A DNA stretch of 64,000 bases from Arthonia radiata (Eukaryota > Ascomycota > Arthoniomycetes > Arthoniales > Arthoniaceae). How positions within the stretch are numbered: position 1 is the stretch's first letter; each line of letters starts with the position of its first letter. The notes below the pieces were generated by a model. That model had not been told where the DNA came from, did not search any database, and saw nothing but the letters and a program-made list of their open reading frames with translations. Position numbers and translations under genes: made by a program. This document shows, one piece after another, positions 46,374-56,321 of this stretch. The stretch is taken from NCBI GenBank assembly GCA_002989075.1, contig PSQN01000017.1, positions 2,053,453 through 2,117,452 of the forward strand. Direction: 5' to 3'.

Positions 46374-47360
46374 ATGAAGATCCTCACGAAAGAAGAAGAA
46401 GCAGCGCATAACAGGTACGACCCAAACACCCCGTTCCTCCCAGCTGCGTAACTCTAGAACGGGGCGCGCTGGAGCTGACGCCATCTACACAGCATCACAT
46501 GGAAGGGTGGTGTCTTAGGATCTCTGGGCGGTCTTGTCGTGAGCGGCGTGGGTGTATGGGGCGCCGCAAAAAGATTCCACACATTTAGACAGCTCAGCCT
46601 CCCGTTTCGAGCTTTCCTGATCACCTCTGCAACATCATTCTCTGGTAATTACACCTCGTACAGCCCAATCGCAACATCATTCGCTTTGGAAAGACTCTGT
46701 GCTGATACAGCTATTCTGTAGGAGTTATCGCCGCCGATCGTGCCTCCCGAGGCTTCGAAAAGAGCCGCCATGCTGATAGCGACTTCGTCAATCAGTCCGA
46801 AAGGGAAATGCAATCATTGAGGCAGGACCGCCCGCTAGGTGTGCGCGCGAAAGAGTGGGTGAGCGAGCAGAGATACCCTATTGTATTCGGTTCTTGGGTG
46901 GCGTCAATGGCCATCGCACTGGGCATCGTCGGGCGAAGTCCATATCTCTCAGCACAGCAAAAGCTCGTACAGGCTCGTGTGTACGCACAGGGTCTGACGT
47001 TGGCTGTATTAGTGGCCAGTTTCGGGCTCGAGAGCAACGATATGAGAGCAGGCAAAGGCAGATGGGAAACGATCAAGGTGCTGGATCCGAACGATCCAGA
47101 GCACAAGCGGATGATTGACAAGAAGATCCATCACGAAGCGTATGCAGGCGAGGACCAATGGATGGGTAAGCCGAGTCTCGAGGCTGCAGGGTCAAGCCAG
47201 TATGTCGAACTGACAGGCTGTTTTTTTAGATATGCTAGCTGCGCAAGAACAGAAGATGAAAGAGCGGGGTCACAAGGTTCGTGGTGCCGGCAAGCAGTCC
47301 ACGGACAAGGACGAAGCGGAGGACAGTGGCGAAAAGAAGTCAGGGGTGAAGGCCTCGTAA
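46374..47360 (+). CDS. RCF2: Rcf2-like HIG1-domain mitochondrial protein
   Basis: Respiratory supercomplex factor 2-like protein of the mitochondrial inner membrane, which helps stabilise III–IV supercomplexes in yeast. The proposed exons are 46374–46414, 46493–46644, 46722–47165 and 47230–47360, with introns of 78, 77 and 64 nt, all GT–AG and closing to a 255-aa frame. The N-terminus MKILTKEEEAAHN matches the Rcf2 type. A first glycine-rich membrane segment (VLGSLGGLVVSGVGVWGA) is followed by a conserved RAFLITSATSFSGVIAADR segment. The HIG1 domain lies at about residues 110–180 (YPIVFGSWVASMAIALGIV, then YAQGLTLAVLVASFG). The tail is basic and polar (MLAAQEQKMKERGHKV). The intron-dense structure contrasts with the nearly intronless neighbours. 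Confidence 0.88.
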
Positions 47361-48631
47361 TGCGCGCCGATGAATTGATCGCATTGACGGTACGGCGCTT
47401 GAAGACGCATTGCATCGAGTTCATTCTGAGGGTGTCAGTGTGACAGTGCAGTAGTTCAGCGAAGAAGTGGTCATGCTGCATGATATCGATGCTTGGATCT
47501 GGGAAGCGGCATGGTGTTCATGACTTGAGCGTTATCTGGGCCTACATAGGTCCTATTGTAGTCAATACTTCAGGCGGCTATTGAAGCACGTCGAAGATTC
47601 CCATGTCTGCTTTACTTGCGCGGTCTCTGGTACTTGTGTCGAGTCACGGGCGCAAGTGCGGCGCAACAGCAGCATGCAACCTGTTTGTCGGCCTTGGTGG
47701 TTGCCAGCCTCGTGAGAGGGATCGTTCTTCTCATGGTAAAAGGCATAAGCAAGCAATCGATAGCAGGGGGACAAGAACTCGGTGGTCATTGGCGAGGGAG
47801 TCACCTGTAGCCGCCGACAGCTGCATGGCGGACCGTGCACGCTAGTGAAGAACACTATGCACTAAGCCATCACCAATCACACCTCGCTTCCCTCCTCTTC
47901 CTCTTCCTCCGTCCCATCCGACTCTCTTCTGCAAGTGCCAATAACCGGGCCTCTGCTGCTAAGGTACTTGCTCAGGTCATGTCACACAGCAGGCGCTTCC
48001 TGCTCTCCCATCCCATTCGACAGCTGCTCCTGGGTCTTCATTGAACTCTTCTCCCAATCTGGCATCGCCGTCGGCACTTCACCTCTGTCCCCCCTCGACG
48101 ACGAAAGAGATGCGCGCCTCCAAGCGCTCACGCTTGACCTCCATGCACGACCTCCCCGCCTCGAGAAGAACGCCGCACCGTTGATCCATGTCTAGCTCCA
48201 CTGCCGTTGCTCTGAGCACCTGCACGTCGGTCAACTTCTCGTGCCATGGGGCCGTACCCTTTCATGCAATCTGCACAGCAACGCTGCACCTCCGCAGTCT
48301 ATATATCCACGCTGCTTCTGCCGCTGCTTTCGACTTTCTTTCTTCTTTTCTCTTCAGCAGGCCTGACAATAAATCATCGAGCTGTGTGTTGTGTCTCTTC
48401 GTTGTTTCTCTCCCCCATTTTTGCTTCTTCCTTTTTCAGAGAGCCTGGTGCTCTTCGCAAATAAAAACAACATCAATCCATACTAGCACAATACTTTACC
48501 AATAATTTAATCACCCTTGTCGCTGGTCGACACTTCACATAGCTTGCCTGTCTCAACCCCGTGTACACGAGTCCTTTGATCCATTCAATTGAACAAGTCC
48601 CTACACGAACCATACCGTTAATTATTCAATA
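47361..48631. other. 1.3-kb intergenic region or long leader of the CBM48-like gene
   Basis: No gene was recognised. The part at about 47,880–48,450 (+) is strongly pyrimidine-rich (for example CTTTCTTTCTTCTTTTCTC at about 48,330), and a plausible acceptor follows it (TTCTCTTCAG). This is typical of long, possibly spliced 5' leaders in filamentous fungi. The CAAT-like and A-rich segments near 48,460–48,630 lead into the start codon. Confidence 0.5.
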
Positions 48632-49498
48632 ATGGCCGCCATTCAACTCAGCTTCTCCCTCAAGACCTCTTCCAACTGCAAGACCGTCCACCTCCTCGGC
48701 AACTGGGACGGCTACAAAGGTCAACTTCCTCTTTCCAAAGATCAAAAGCCCGGCTCATGGAAGGGCACCTTCCGCTTTCAAGGGGCCACCCTCCAGCAGG
48801 GCAAGCGTTACTGGTACTACTACATCATCGACGGGTACAAGGTCTCTCACGACCCCGGTCAACCCTCCACCGTCGAGCCCACCACTAAGCGCACCCTCAA
48901 CATCCTCGACATTCCCGATGCCAAGGGCAACAAGCCTTCTCTCTCCACCAGCAGTGCAGCTCGTGCGGCTAAGCGCGCAGAGACTCAGCGAGACTCCACA
49001 CATGCTGGCGTTCCCCATGGACGCTCGCTCTCGCCCTCCAAAATCGTCGCGCCACGCCCACAGAAGCCCCACGAGGCTCGTCGCCTTGCCAACGGCCGCT
49101 ACTCTGGCACCGACATCGACAAGATCTCGCACAAGCTCGCCGGCACTCATGTCTCCAACAGCTCCTTCTCCTCTTCCGAGGACGACAGCTCCGATTACTC
49201 TGACAGCGAGATCGAGTCTGATGCCAGCTCAGAAGTGCCGTCGCTCACCTCCAACTCCAGCCGCGGCTCGCCCATCAGCCCATCCTCGCCTGCAAGCTCC
49301 GTCTGCTCATGTGATCGATGGGGTGTCAACAAGGTCGGCCGCCGCGTCAAGCTTGACTGCGGTGGCAGCAGGTGCGGCAGCTCTGGATCAGACCTCTCTG
49401 ATTCCGAGGGCGAGTACGTCCGTGAGCGCGTGAAGCTCGACGCTCGCAAAGGCGATAGCAGGCGCCATGGCGTCGTTGTACGCCACTCGCGCCGCTGA
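48632..49498 (+). CDS. CBM48/AMPK-glycogen-binding-like domain protein
   Basis: 288-aa intronless frame. Residues 1–95 resemble the AMPK-beta/CBM48 carbohydrate-binding fold: FSLKTSSNCKTVHLLGNWDGY, then WKGTFRF, then GKRYWYYYIIDGYKVSHDP and a closing TLNILDIP strand. Some fungal annotations call such proteins Rid1-like GTP-binding proteins, but no GTPase motif is visible here. The rest is disordered, with acidic Ser/Asp/Glu-rich repeats (SSEDDSSDYSDSEIESDASSE) and a basic C-terminus containing two RVKLD repeats (RRVKLDCGG and RERVKLDAR). Binding to glycogen-like polysaccharide is plausible but inferred. The start codon follows a long AC/CT-rich leader, and the context AATAATGG is good. Confidence 0.78.
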   Translation: MAAIQLSFSLKTSSNCKTVHLLGNWDGYKGQLPLSKDQKPGSWKGTFRFQGATLQQGKRYWYYYIIDGYKVSHDPGQPSTVEPTTKRTLNILDIPDAKGNKPSLSTSSAARAAKRAETQRDSTHAGVPHGRSLSPSKIVAPRPQKPHEARRLANGRYSGTDIDKISHKLAGTHVSNSSFSSSEDDSSDYSDSEIESDASSEVPSLTSNSSRGSPISPSSPASSVCSCDRWGVNKVGRRVKLDCGGSRCGSSGSDLSDSEGEYVRERVKLDARKGDSRRHGVVVRHSRR

Positions 49499-50348
49499 AT
49501 GCAGAGATAATGTCATCACGAAGTACAATGTTGATTTAACGATTCTTTGGAAACGATGGGTATGGTATGCACTCACTATGCCTACTCATTCTTGCAGTAC
49601 GACAATTACTAGGTCAGGGCATGTTCTCCGAGCATTGCTATGAGAGACCTCACTGCGGTCATTACGTGTTTGTCTGGTTGGTTCGCCAGGATCAGGATTC
49701 GGTCGCAAACAGTTTCTCAGTCTCACATTGGGGAAATTCAACAAGCGAAGCAGCAGCACCCCTTCGGCTGGTCTGTTGGTGGATGCTGCAACGCGACTTG
49801 GTGTGAGATTGGGTTCTTGTAATGACTGACTGCCCGCGCTCGCGACATTGCGAGACCTGTGGTGCTTCCTTCGGACGATACCCTAATACGCTGGTACATA
49901 GCGTACAGGCTTCACAGCCTTTGCAGAGAATGACAATCCTGTTCTGCAACTTATTGAGATGTCTTCCGATTGCTTGACCGTGACTGTAACTGTGCCCTCC
50001 CTCGAACAGACGTTACGAGTACTAATTGTAACCGCCGTTGTTCTGTAACCGCCCCTCAACGCCAAGATTTTTGCAAAATCCGCAGAACCTCTTGTGTCTC
50101 TCACACCTCTATGCCTCCATTTCGCCCATTTGATTTACACGCACGCTCTTAAGCAACGGCAGCTTTATTGCTTTTGCGCTGATCCAAAGTGAGCCGCGCG
50201 TCTCTGTGACCGGTCGAGCTGCCTTCACTCAACCTCACCTACGCCGGCTCCTCGTTCATTTTCCGACTAATTTATAAGACAGGCGGAACACCCTCATCAG
50301 CTGCGACGCAAACCTCGCTCATTCAGTCAATTCAATAAGCGGCTTATC
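49499..50348. other. Intergenic region upstream of UTP11
   Basis: 850 bp with no gene recognised; short open frames on both strands lack conserved features. A TTTATAAGACAGG segment about 75 bp upstream of the UTP11 start may be a TATA-type element. Confidence 0.45.
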
Positions 50349-51188
50349 ATGTCTACCCTCCGCAACTCCATTCCCTCCCGGTCCTATCGAGAACGCCCGC
50401 AGCCGCTCTCCCGGTCCCGATCCCACCCCCTGCTCGAAAAGCGCAAAGACTACCGGCTGCGCGCCGCGGATCACAAAGTCAAGCAGGCGCGCTTGAAGCT
50501 GCTACGTGAGAAGGCCGCCGCACGCAATCCTGATGAGTTCTCGTTCAAGATGATGTCCTCGTCCGCGAGTAGGGCGGGGAAGGGGAAGAAGCGGGACGTG
50601 GACAACACAGGCGGGGCGGGTGAAGACGATCTGGAGGGGCGCGTGAGGCGGGAGGTGGAGATGGGTAAAGGGTTGCGAGTTGAGACGGTCAAGTTGTTGA
50701 AGACGCAGGATGCGGGGTTCTTGAGGGTCATGCGGAGTCGAGTGCGGAGGGAGAGGGAGAAGTTGGAAGGGCTGTTGCGGGGTGTGGGCAGTAAGAAGGA
50801 TGAAGGCGTTGTGGAGGGTTTGGGGAAGGGAGAGGCACAGGAAAGCAGTGGTAAGCATATGGTGTACGTGGATGGTGAGGAAGAGCAGGCGGGGTTTTGC
50901 GGTCTGAGGGAAAATACCGAGGAAATGGTGCAGGAAGACGGGCGGGAGTGGAACAAGAAGGAGGTACGGAAGGTGAGGGACAAGAAACGGGAAGAGAGCA
51001 AGAATGCAGCGATACGCAAGGTACTATTTGAGAAACAGCGAGCCAAGTTGGAGGCGTTGCAAACGCAAGAAGAGGAACTGGGCAAGGCTGAACGGGAGCT
51101 TGAGCTGCAGCGGGCGAGAATGCAAGGGAATTCTGCAGGTGTCAACAAAAGCGGCGTCAAATTCAAAGCGAAGGAGAGAAAGCGATGA
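50349..51188 (+). CDS. UTP11: UTP11-like U3 snoRNP / SSU processome protein
   Basis: 279-aa intronless protein, a component of the nucleolar small-subunit processome needed for 18S rRNA maturation. The N-terminal block is diagnostic: MSTLRNSIPSRSYRERPQP, then LLEKRKDYRLRAADHKVKQ, LREKAAARNPDEFSFKMMS. A second conserved part is KLLKTQDAGFLRVMRSRVRRE. The C-terminal half is a charged coiled coil (KKEVRKVRDKKREESKN, EALQTQEEELGKAERELELQ) with a basic tail (KFKAKERKR). Codon composition is unusually G-rich (GGG/AGG), which creates a 278-codon antisense open frame that is only a shadow. It is convergent with the HAD hydrolase gene (306 bp between stops). Confidence 0.93.
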   Translation: MSTLRNSIPSRSYRERPQPLSRSRSHPLLEKRKDYRLRAADHKVKQARLKLLREKAAARNPDEFSFKMMSSSASRAGKGKKRDVDNTGGAGEDDLEGRVRREVEMGKGLRVETVKLLKTQDAGFLRVMRSRVRREREKLEGLLRGVGSKKDEGVVEGLGKGEAQESSGKHMVYVDGEEEQAGFCGLRENTEEMVQEDGREWNKKEVRKVRDKKREESKNAAIRKVLFEKQRAKLEALQTQEEELGKAERELELQRARMQGNSAGVNKSGVKFKAKERKR

Positions 51189-51494
51189 CAATGTTCGAGG
51201 AACAGAAATGCGTAGACGATGTAACAACCTGGCGTCGCGGACCCTGGAAAAGTAATGTCCAAGGTACCTATCGTCGACGACTCAACCTTCGTTGGTTTGC
51301 AGTCCACGGTGAAGGTCTGTGTACTTTAGAGGTGGCTCGTCATCGTATCAAGATGCATGTGCTCGATGGATTTAATCATGCAAGCAGATTCGTTGCAAGG
51401 CGGCTGTCTCCCCGCCTCATGAGCGTAACTCACACCGGCCAAATGCGGTTCCTCTGTAGGCCTTTTTCCGGAAGTTCAGGTGCTTATGAGAGCC
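51189..51494. other. Convergent 3' intergenic region
   Basis: 306 bp between the UTP11 and HAD-hydrolase stop codons. No gene was seen; both 3' UTRs are expected here. Confidence 0.5.
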
Positions 51495-52923
51495 TCAGCT
51501 CTCCGCATTTGGTACTTCAAAGAGCGGCTGGCTCTTCATGTGCTCGTTTAAATCCTTGCGCAGCTCCCGCTCCATGCCGTGCCGTACAGCTTCGAGGACG
51601 TTGTCTACTGTGGCCTTGGGCGCATACTTGGGTTTCGTACCTGATTGGAAAACACCGGTCCGCACGAGAATGGAGTACCACGTCTCATCCGCCTGCCTGT
51701 TGAACTCGTTCGTCCCGCGAATGTCACTGTCGGGAGTATCGCCGATGAAGTACACGGTTTTTGGCGGTGCGTCAATGCCGTGGGTGTCTTTCCGCCATTG
51801 CTGAAGAAGTCTCGTGGCGAATTCAAATGTACCGACCTGCGGTTTGCCAAAAGCGATCGTTTTGAGTGGCTTTCCCGTCACAGCTTCGAACATGGCCTCA
51901 ACGGATCGTCTTAGAGCGCCCATGCCAATTCGGCTGCTTCCATGAGAAGTAGCCCAAACTAAGTCATTGTGCGCAAAGTAAAGGGGGGGACCTTCATCAT
52001 AGTTTTCCGATCGCGTCCCGAGCACGCCGTTCTTGCTCGTCAAAAAATCCAGAATTATTTGTTGGTCGCCAGCCCAATCCCTGGAATCGGCGAAGACGAA
52101 AATTGCTTCCACCTGCATGTTTGTGAAATCCCAAATTTTGCTGTTCTTGTATTCATCTTCCGTGAGCTTGCGAAAGGGGGTGGTATCCGCATGAGTCTTA
52201 ATAACATCGCCTGGCGTTATAACTCGTTTGAAACCGTACCCAAGCGCGACTTCTCGACACTTCTCGCCTTCGCCACCGACGACGAGCACGGTCTTGAACT
52301 TATCAGCCATTTCCCTCATGGGTGTGTGACCGCAGATGAACTGGCCAGGCGACACCTCGATCTCGAGCTGTTTCGATAGCTGGATGCACCGCTCGGACTC
52401 GGACTTGCCGCCACCGTTTGTCACGAAAATGTAAGGTCTACAGCATGAGTCAGCAGGTGGCATCACCAAACTACAGCACGGTACATACACTTTGATACCG
52501 TGATTGTTCTGGCCATTAAGCATCTTCATGGCCTCTACAGCCTGGGGTATGGGCTCGCCGCCTTTGATCAAAACACCATCGATATCAAAGGCGAAGGCAT
52601 AGTTGTCGGTAGTTCGGGTCTTGGAGGGCTTTTCAAGCGACGTGAACGTGGCGAGGCCTTCGAGCTGTTGCCGAGCAAGCTCCATAGCCGTCGCGATTTC
52701 GTGGGCATCGGTCTGCTTGTTCATCTGTGCCTCTGGAACGACGACTAGGAGCAACTGGTCAGCGCGTCGATCCATGCAGGATGCCTTGATAGCGAGTTGC
52801 GTACGCACCCGCTGGAGCTCCGCCAAAGGCGAGGTTCTCACTGCTAGCATTTGCAGAGCTGATGCGACGCGTCTGCGCACTTCCCGCTGTGAGAGCATCA
52901 CGGGGATCCAGAGCTGCCGCCAT
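51495..52923 (-). CDS. HAD-superfamily hydrolase, CECR5/YKR070W type
   Basis: 437-aa HAD phosphatase-like protein of the CECR5 family, usually mitochondrial; the substrate is unknown. Exons are 52923–52809, 52744–52489 and 52437–51495; introns of 64 nt (GTGCGT…GCTGACC…CTAG) and 51 nt (GTATGT…GCTGACTCATGCTGTAG) have good branch sites. Motif I is FAFDIDGVLIKGG (Asp92 and Asp94), motif II IFVTNGGGKSE, motif III lysine FGKPQVGTFEFA and motif IV YFIGDTPDSDIRG (Asp357). The start at 52923 (MAAALDPRDALTAGSAQTRR) gives a basic, Ser/Ala-rich leader suitable for mitochondrial import; a Met at 52968 would add 15 residues. Both introns can be read through in some frame, which makes a longer single-frame reading from 53027 misleading. 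Confidence 0.9.
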
Positions 52924-53868
52924 GGTCGCAGTGACTGTAGTAAGATGTTGGAACACAATTGGAGACAAGTTCGAAAGAAAGCCAGGAGCACTATGAAGAG
53001 CGAGGCAGAAGCAACCGGTGACAGCATACGATTATGCCTGCACTACGATCAGTAGCTCCCGCAAGGTCGTTACGGCGCGATTCGCCGCAGCCAAGGACCT
53101 ATCGCGCTTTTAGAGTAGCAGAGACGAGAATATGACGGGGCGAAAGAGCGAAAGGAAGATGACGCCGCCAGAGCACGGGCAGCGTTTCTGTGTTAGCGGC
53201 CGCCGAGGTCTCCAGTGATGTGAGCTGGCGTGTTTGACAGCTTCTTGAAGAGCCAGTAACAAGACGGAGCAGCTGCAAGCACTGACCCACTGTCGAAAGC
53301 CACCACTGCAACGTCGCGGCGAGAGGGTGAGCGCGAGCAAGCACATGTCTGGAGAGAGCAAGACACGAAGGTCCGGCTCGATCGGGCGCGAGTCTCATCC
53401 AGGAGCAGTGCCGGTCTGGAGGCAAGGCTCTTTCCATCTGGCTCTTGGTCAGCGACGCCACGCTCGACCGAGACGCGCAAACTCAGGTATGCTCACTCCC
53501 GTTCAGCCGCGCTGCTGCTCTGCGCACATGCATCGGAGAGAATTGATCTGCTGGAAGCGCTGTGCCTTCTGGTCGGCCCTGTCCCGTCGGTCAAGATTCC
53601 GAGGACGGGTGAGGTCGTTGGGGTGAATTGGTGGGGCAACCTCGACCTTAACATGTGATAATCACGTGAGTCTCACTTTCGTCACCCGCGCGCACATCTT
53701 TGCAACAGCCTGCACCACGTCCTCCGCGACTTTGGATTCTAGTTGACTGCTTCTACACCAGGGATTGAGTAGCATTGGGTGAGATGGGCCTCTCATTCAG
53801 ATCACGCCTACATGCTCTTCGGTATCCCCCAGTGTCTCCTTGCCAGCGCCTTCAAATGAGAAATCATC
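52924..53868. other. Intergenic region between the HAD hydrolase and alcohol dehydrogenase genes
   Basis: 945 bp. Overlapping open frames of 83–120 codons at 53099–53626 on both strands have no recognisable domain. A TCACGTGA palindrome at about 53,664 is a possible bHLH/bZIP-type site; this is only a motif match. Confidence 0.45.
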
Positions 53869-55730
53869 TCAATTCGTAAGCACATATCTATAGCGAGCCT
53901 TGCCCGCTTCAAAGTCGGTGATCGCCTGGTTGGCTTCCTTCATAGGTCTCTCATTCACCCATGGCTTCACTTTACTGTTGACCGCGAGCGCCAACATCTC
54001 CTCAATCTGTTTCCTGCTGCCGATGATAGACCCTCCAATCTTGGCCGCCTTCGGGATCAGATTGAAGGCGTTAAAAGCCGGTATCGCATCTTCCGGAGCG
54101 CCCACCTAACACCAGATCTATTAGTATCGAAGAATTGCATAGCCTGTGGACATCTGTGACTCACTTGTATGAACTGACCTCTCACCCTTAGCATGGTCAG
54201 GTACTCCTGCAGCGGCATCTTTGGCGACGAGACGGTGCAAACAATCAAGTCCAGTGTGTTGGCGTGCTTCTGTGCCCAGTCGCGATCTTCGTCCGTTGCG
54301 AAATACTCATCGGCCTATAGTTCCGAGTGTAAGCACACTGAAGTTCTTAACAGCGTTGGGAAACGGTCCCTCCGAGGTACGCCGGCCAACGGGGTCCCGA
54401 TAGTGCCTCGAAGATCGCAGTAGAGGTAGTGCGAAGGCTGTGAACTTACCCCCATCTGGAGAGCGTCCGCTCGCTTCTCTGCTTTCCGACTGAAAGCCAC
54501 GACACGCGACGCGCCCAAAGCTTTGGCAAAGAGCACCCCAAAATGACCAAGACCTCCTGTGCCGACAATGCCAACCGTCTTACCCGGTCCACATCCGTTT
54601 TCCAAAAGTGGTGTATAGACCGTAACGCCACCGCACATCTGGTGTAGCTGTCAGTGCCTTCATTCCCAAAGGACTAAAGCCTCACTTCTGAGTCGTCCAT
54701 ACCATTGGTGCTGCCCAAGCATGTGGAAGTCCGTCAGGGATCTTGAAGCAGAAGCGCCCGGGAACGCGTGCATAAGTGGCGTAACCGCCCTGCTGTTTCG
54801 ACCCGTTGAGGGCCTTCGAATTATAGGTACCGATCACACCTGTTTGGTCAGCTATCTGGCGCGCGGTGGGCAAGGTGTGTGAGACGCACCCCCTCCATTC
54901 TGACAGTGATTCTCCTCGCCTTTCTTGCAAAGATCACACTGCATGCACGCATCACTTTGAGCGCCGACTCCAACGACCGCACCTTCCTTGAACCCGTGGT
55001 CGACGTTCTTGCCAACGCGAACAGCTTTGCTAGAGCACTGCGTGTCAGCATCATGGATTCTGAAGTAGCACACAAGCGGGTATGTTTTGCTTTCAAAATC
55101 GGCGTACTCAAGCAACGCCTCCTATGCAAGGACTGAAGGGCCCTTGGAAACAAGCAGAAGAGATGATGTTGAAGCTGTAGACTTACCCAACAATCTCGTG
55201 ACCAACAACGGCTGGATAATCGGTAGCGCCCCAGCCACTGCGTAGCGTATGCAGGTCGCTCTGTCTTGTCGTCAGTCCTCGTCTTTGCTGCAAGGTAGCA
55301 GCGTGGGCGTGCATACACCGCAAATTCCAGAATGAGAAATCTGGATGTCGACGTCGTTTTCGTCCCATTCTTTCGGCTGGAACTCTTCATACTTCATCTT
55401 CCCAAGGGCCGCATCGCTTCCGTGCGCGACCTGTATAATCGAGAGTCAGCAACTGGTCACCTTATACAGCGTAAGCGCTGACTATTGCGAGATAGGAAGA
55501 GAGGCCATTGAGACAGCGCCGGCGAGCCTGTCCGATAACAGCAACCAGACGCGGCTCTGGAGGCCGTGGTCGCTGCTCATAGTATCTGAACCCCGATTCG
55601 TGGCGACCGCGCCTGGGTTGCCGGAAAGACTGAAGACCGTTCTGACACTAGGGGGCAAGAAGGAACATGTTCACACGCCAAGGCGATGCTCTCGACATAC
55701 CCATCCTTCAAACTTGTAATTTTGAGACAT
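53869..55730 (-). CDS. Zinc-dependent NADP(H) alcohol dehydrogenase, cinnamyl-alcohol/ADH6 type
   Basis: 356-aa medium-chain alcohol dehydrogenase reducing aldehydes with NADPH in the cytosol. Eight exons: 55730–55701, 55430–55317, 55260–55187, 55029–54890, 54839–54703, 54638–54450, 54314–54165 and 54105–53869. Introns are 270, 56, 157, 50, 64, 135 and 59 nt, all GT–AG, and the total closes in frame. The start MSQNYKFEGW joins VAHGSDAALGKM as in relatives. Catalytic zinc ligands are Cys47 (SGICGSD), His69-Glu70 (VVGHEIVG) and Cys167 (MCGGVTVY). Structural-zinc cysteines are 101, 104, 107 and 115 (DACMQCDLCKKGEENHC). The nucleotide loop is GTGGLGHFG (191–199), with AFSRK after the second strand suiting NADPH. 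It is by far the most intron-rich gene of the window. The substrate cannot be told from sequence. Confidence 0.9.
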
Positions 55731-56321
55731 ACTGATGACGGAAGATCTTGGTCTTCTTATATCAAGCAAGTATGGTCAAGTTGTAAGTATATTGCATTGG
55801 TGAGGTTCGTGTATCTGCGTCTTCAACAGGAACACGTCGAAGATAGTTAATATAGAGTCTATTTGCGTGACGTCACGAACGTCTGCGTGTTCAGTGATCC
55901 GAGAATTCTAAAGCCACAGGTGTCACTTCCGACAAAGGGTGTTAAACGGCTGATCAGAGGCGTGGAATGTTTTGGTTCAACAAGCTTTGTTATACATGTC
56001 AGGAAAGCATCGCCGACCCCGAGACTCGAAGATGCTCAGCCTTTACACAGAGACTCTCAGCTTCTCGAACGGCTACCAGGAAGCTAAATAACTGGCGTAA
56101 GCAACATTTCGTGAATATTGCTGGGTTTTGTGCCACGTACAGGCTGCGCAATGTCGATGGACGACCCGGTAACCTAACTTGACATGCATTACAACCCTTG
56201 CATCGACTGCTCGCATTGCATGGCGCGGATTATGCCGTCTAGCCGAGCCTCAGGAACGGATCTCGGCACCGACCACCTGGCAAGGACTAACAGGAGTATC
56301 GACCCACTCAAAGTCTTTATC
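55731..56321. other. Intergenic region
   Basis: 591 bp between the alcohol dehydrogenase start and the end of the F-box gene. It contains a TGACGTCA palindrome at about 55,869, a possible CRE/bZIP-type site. No gene was recognised. Confidence 0.45.

Noticed and set aside
50471-51307. 278-codon minus-strand open frame
   Set aside because: Antisense shadow of the G-rich UTP11 coding sequence; its Ser/Leu/Pro-rich translation follows from that bias.
52924-53027. Longer HAD-hydrolase start at 53027 giving 510 aa in one frame
   Set aside because: It requires reading through two introns with good donor, branch and acceptor sites; the spliced model gives a better N-terminus and the standard VPYIFVTNGGG join.
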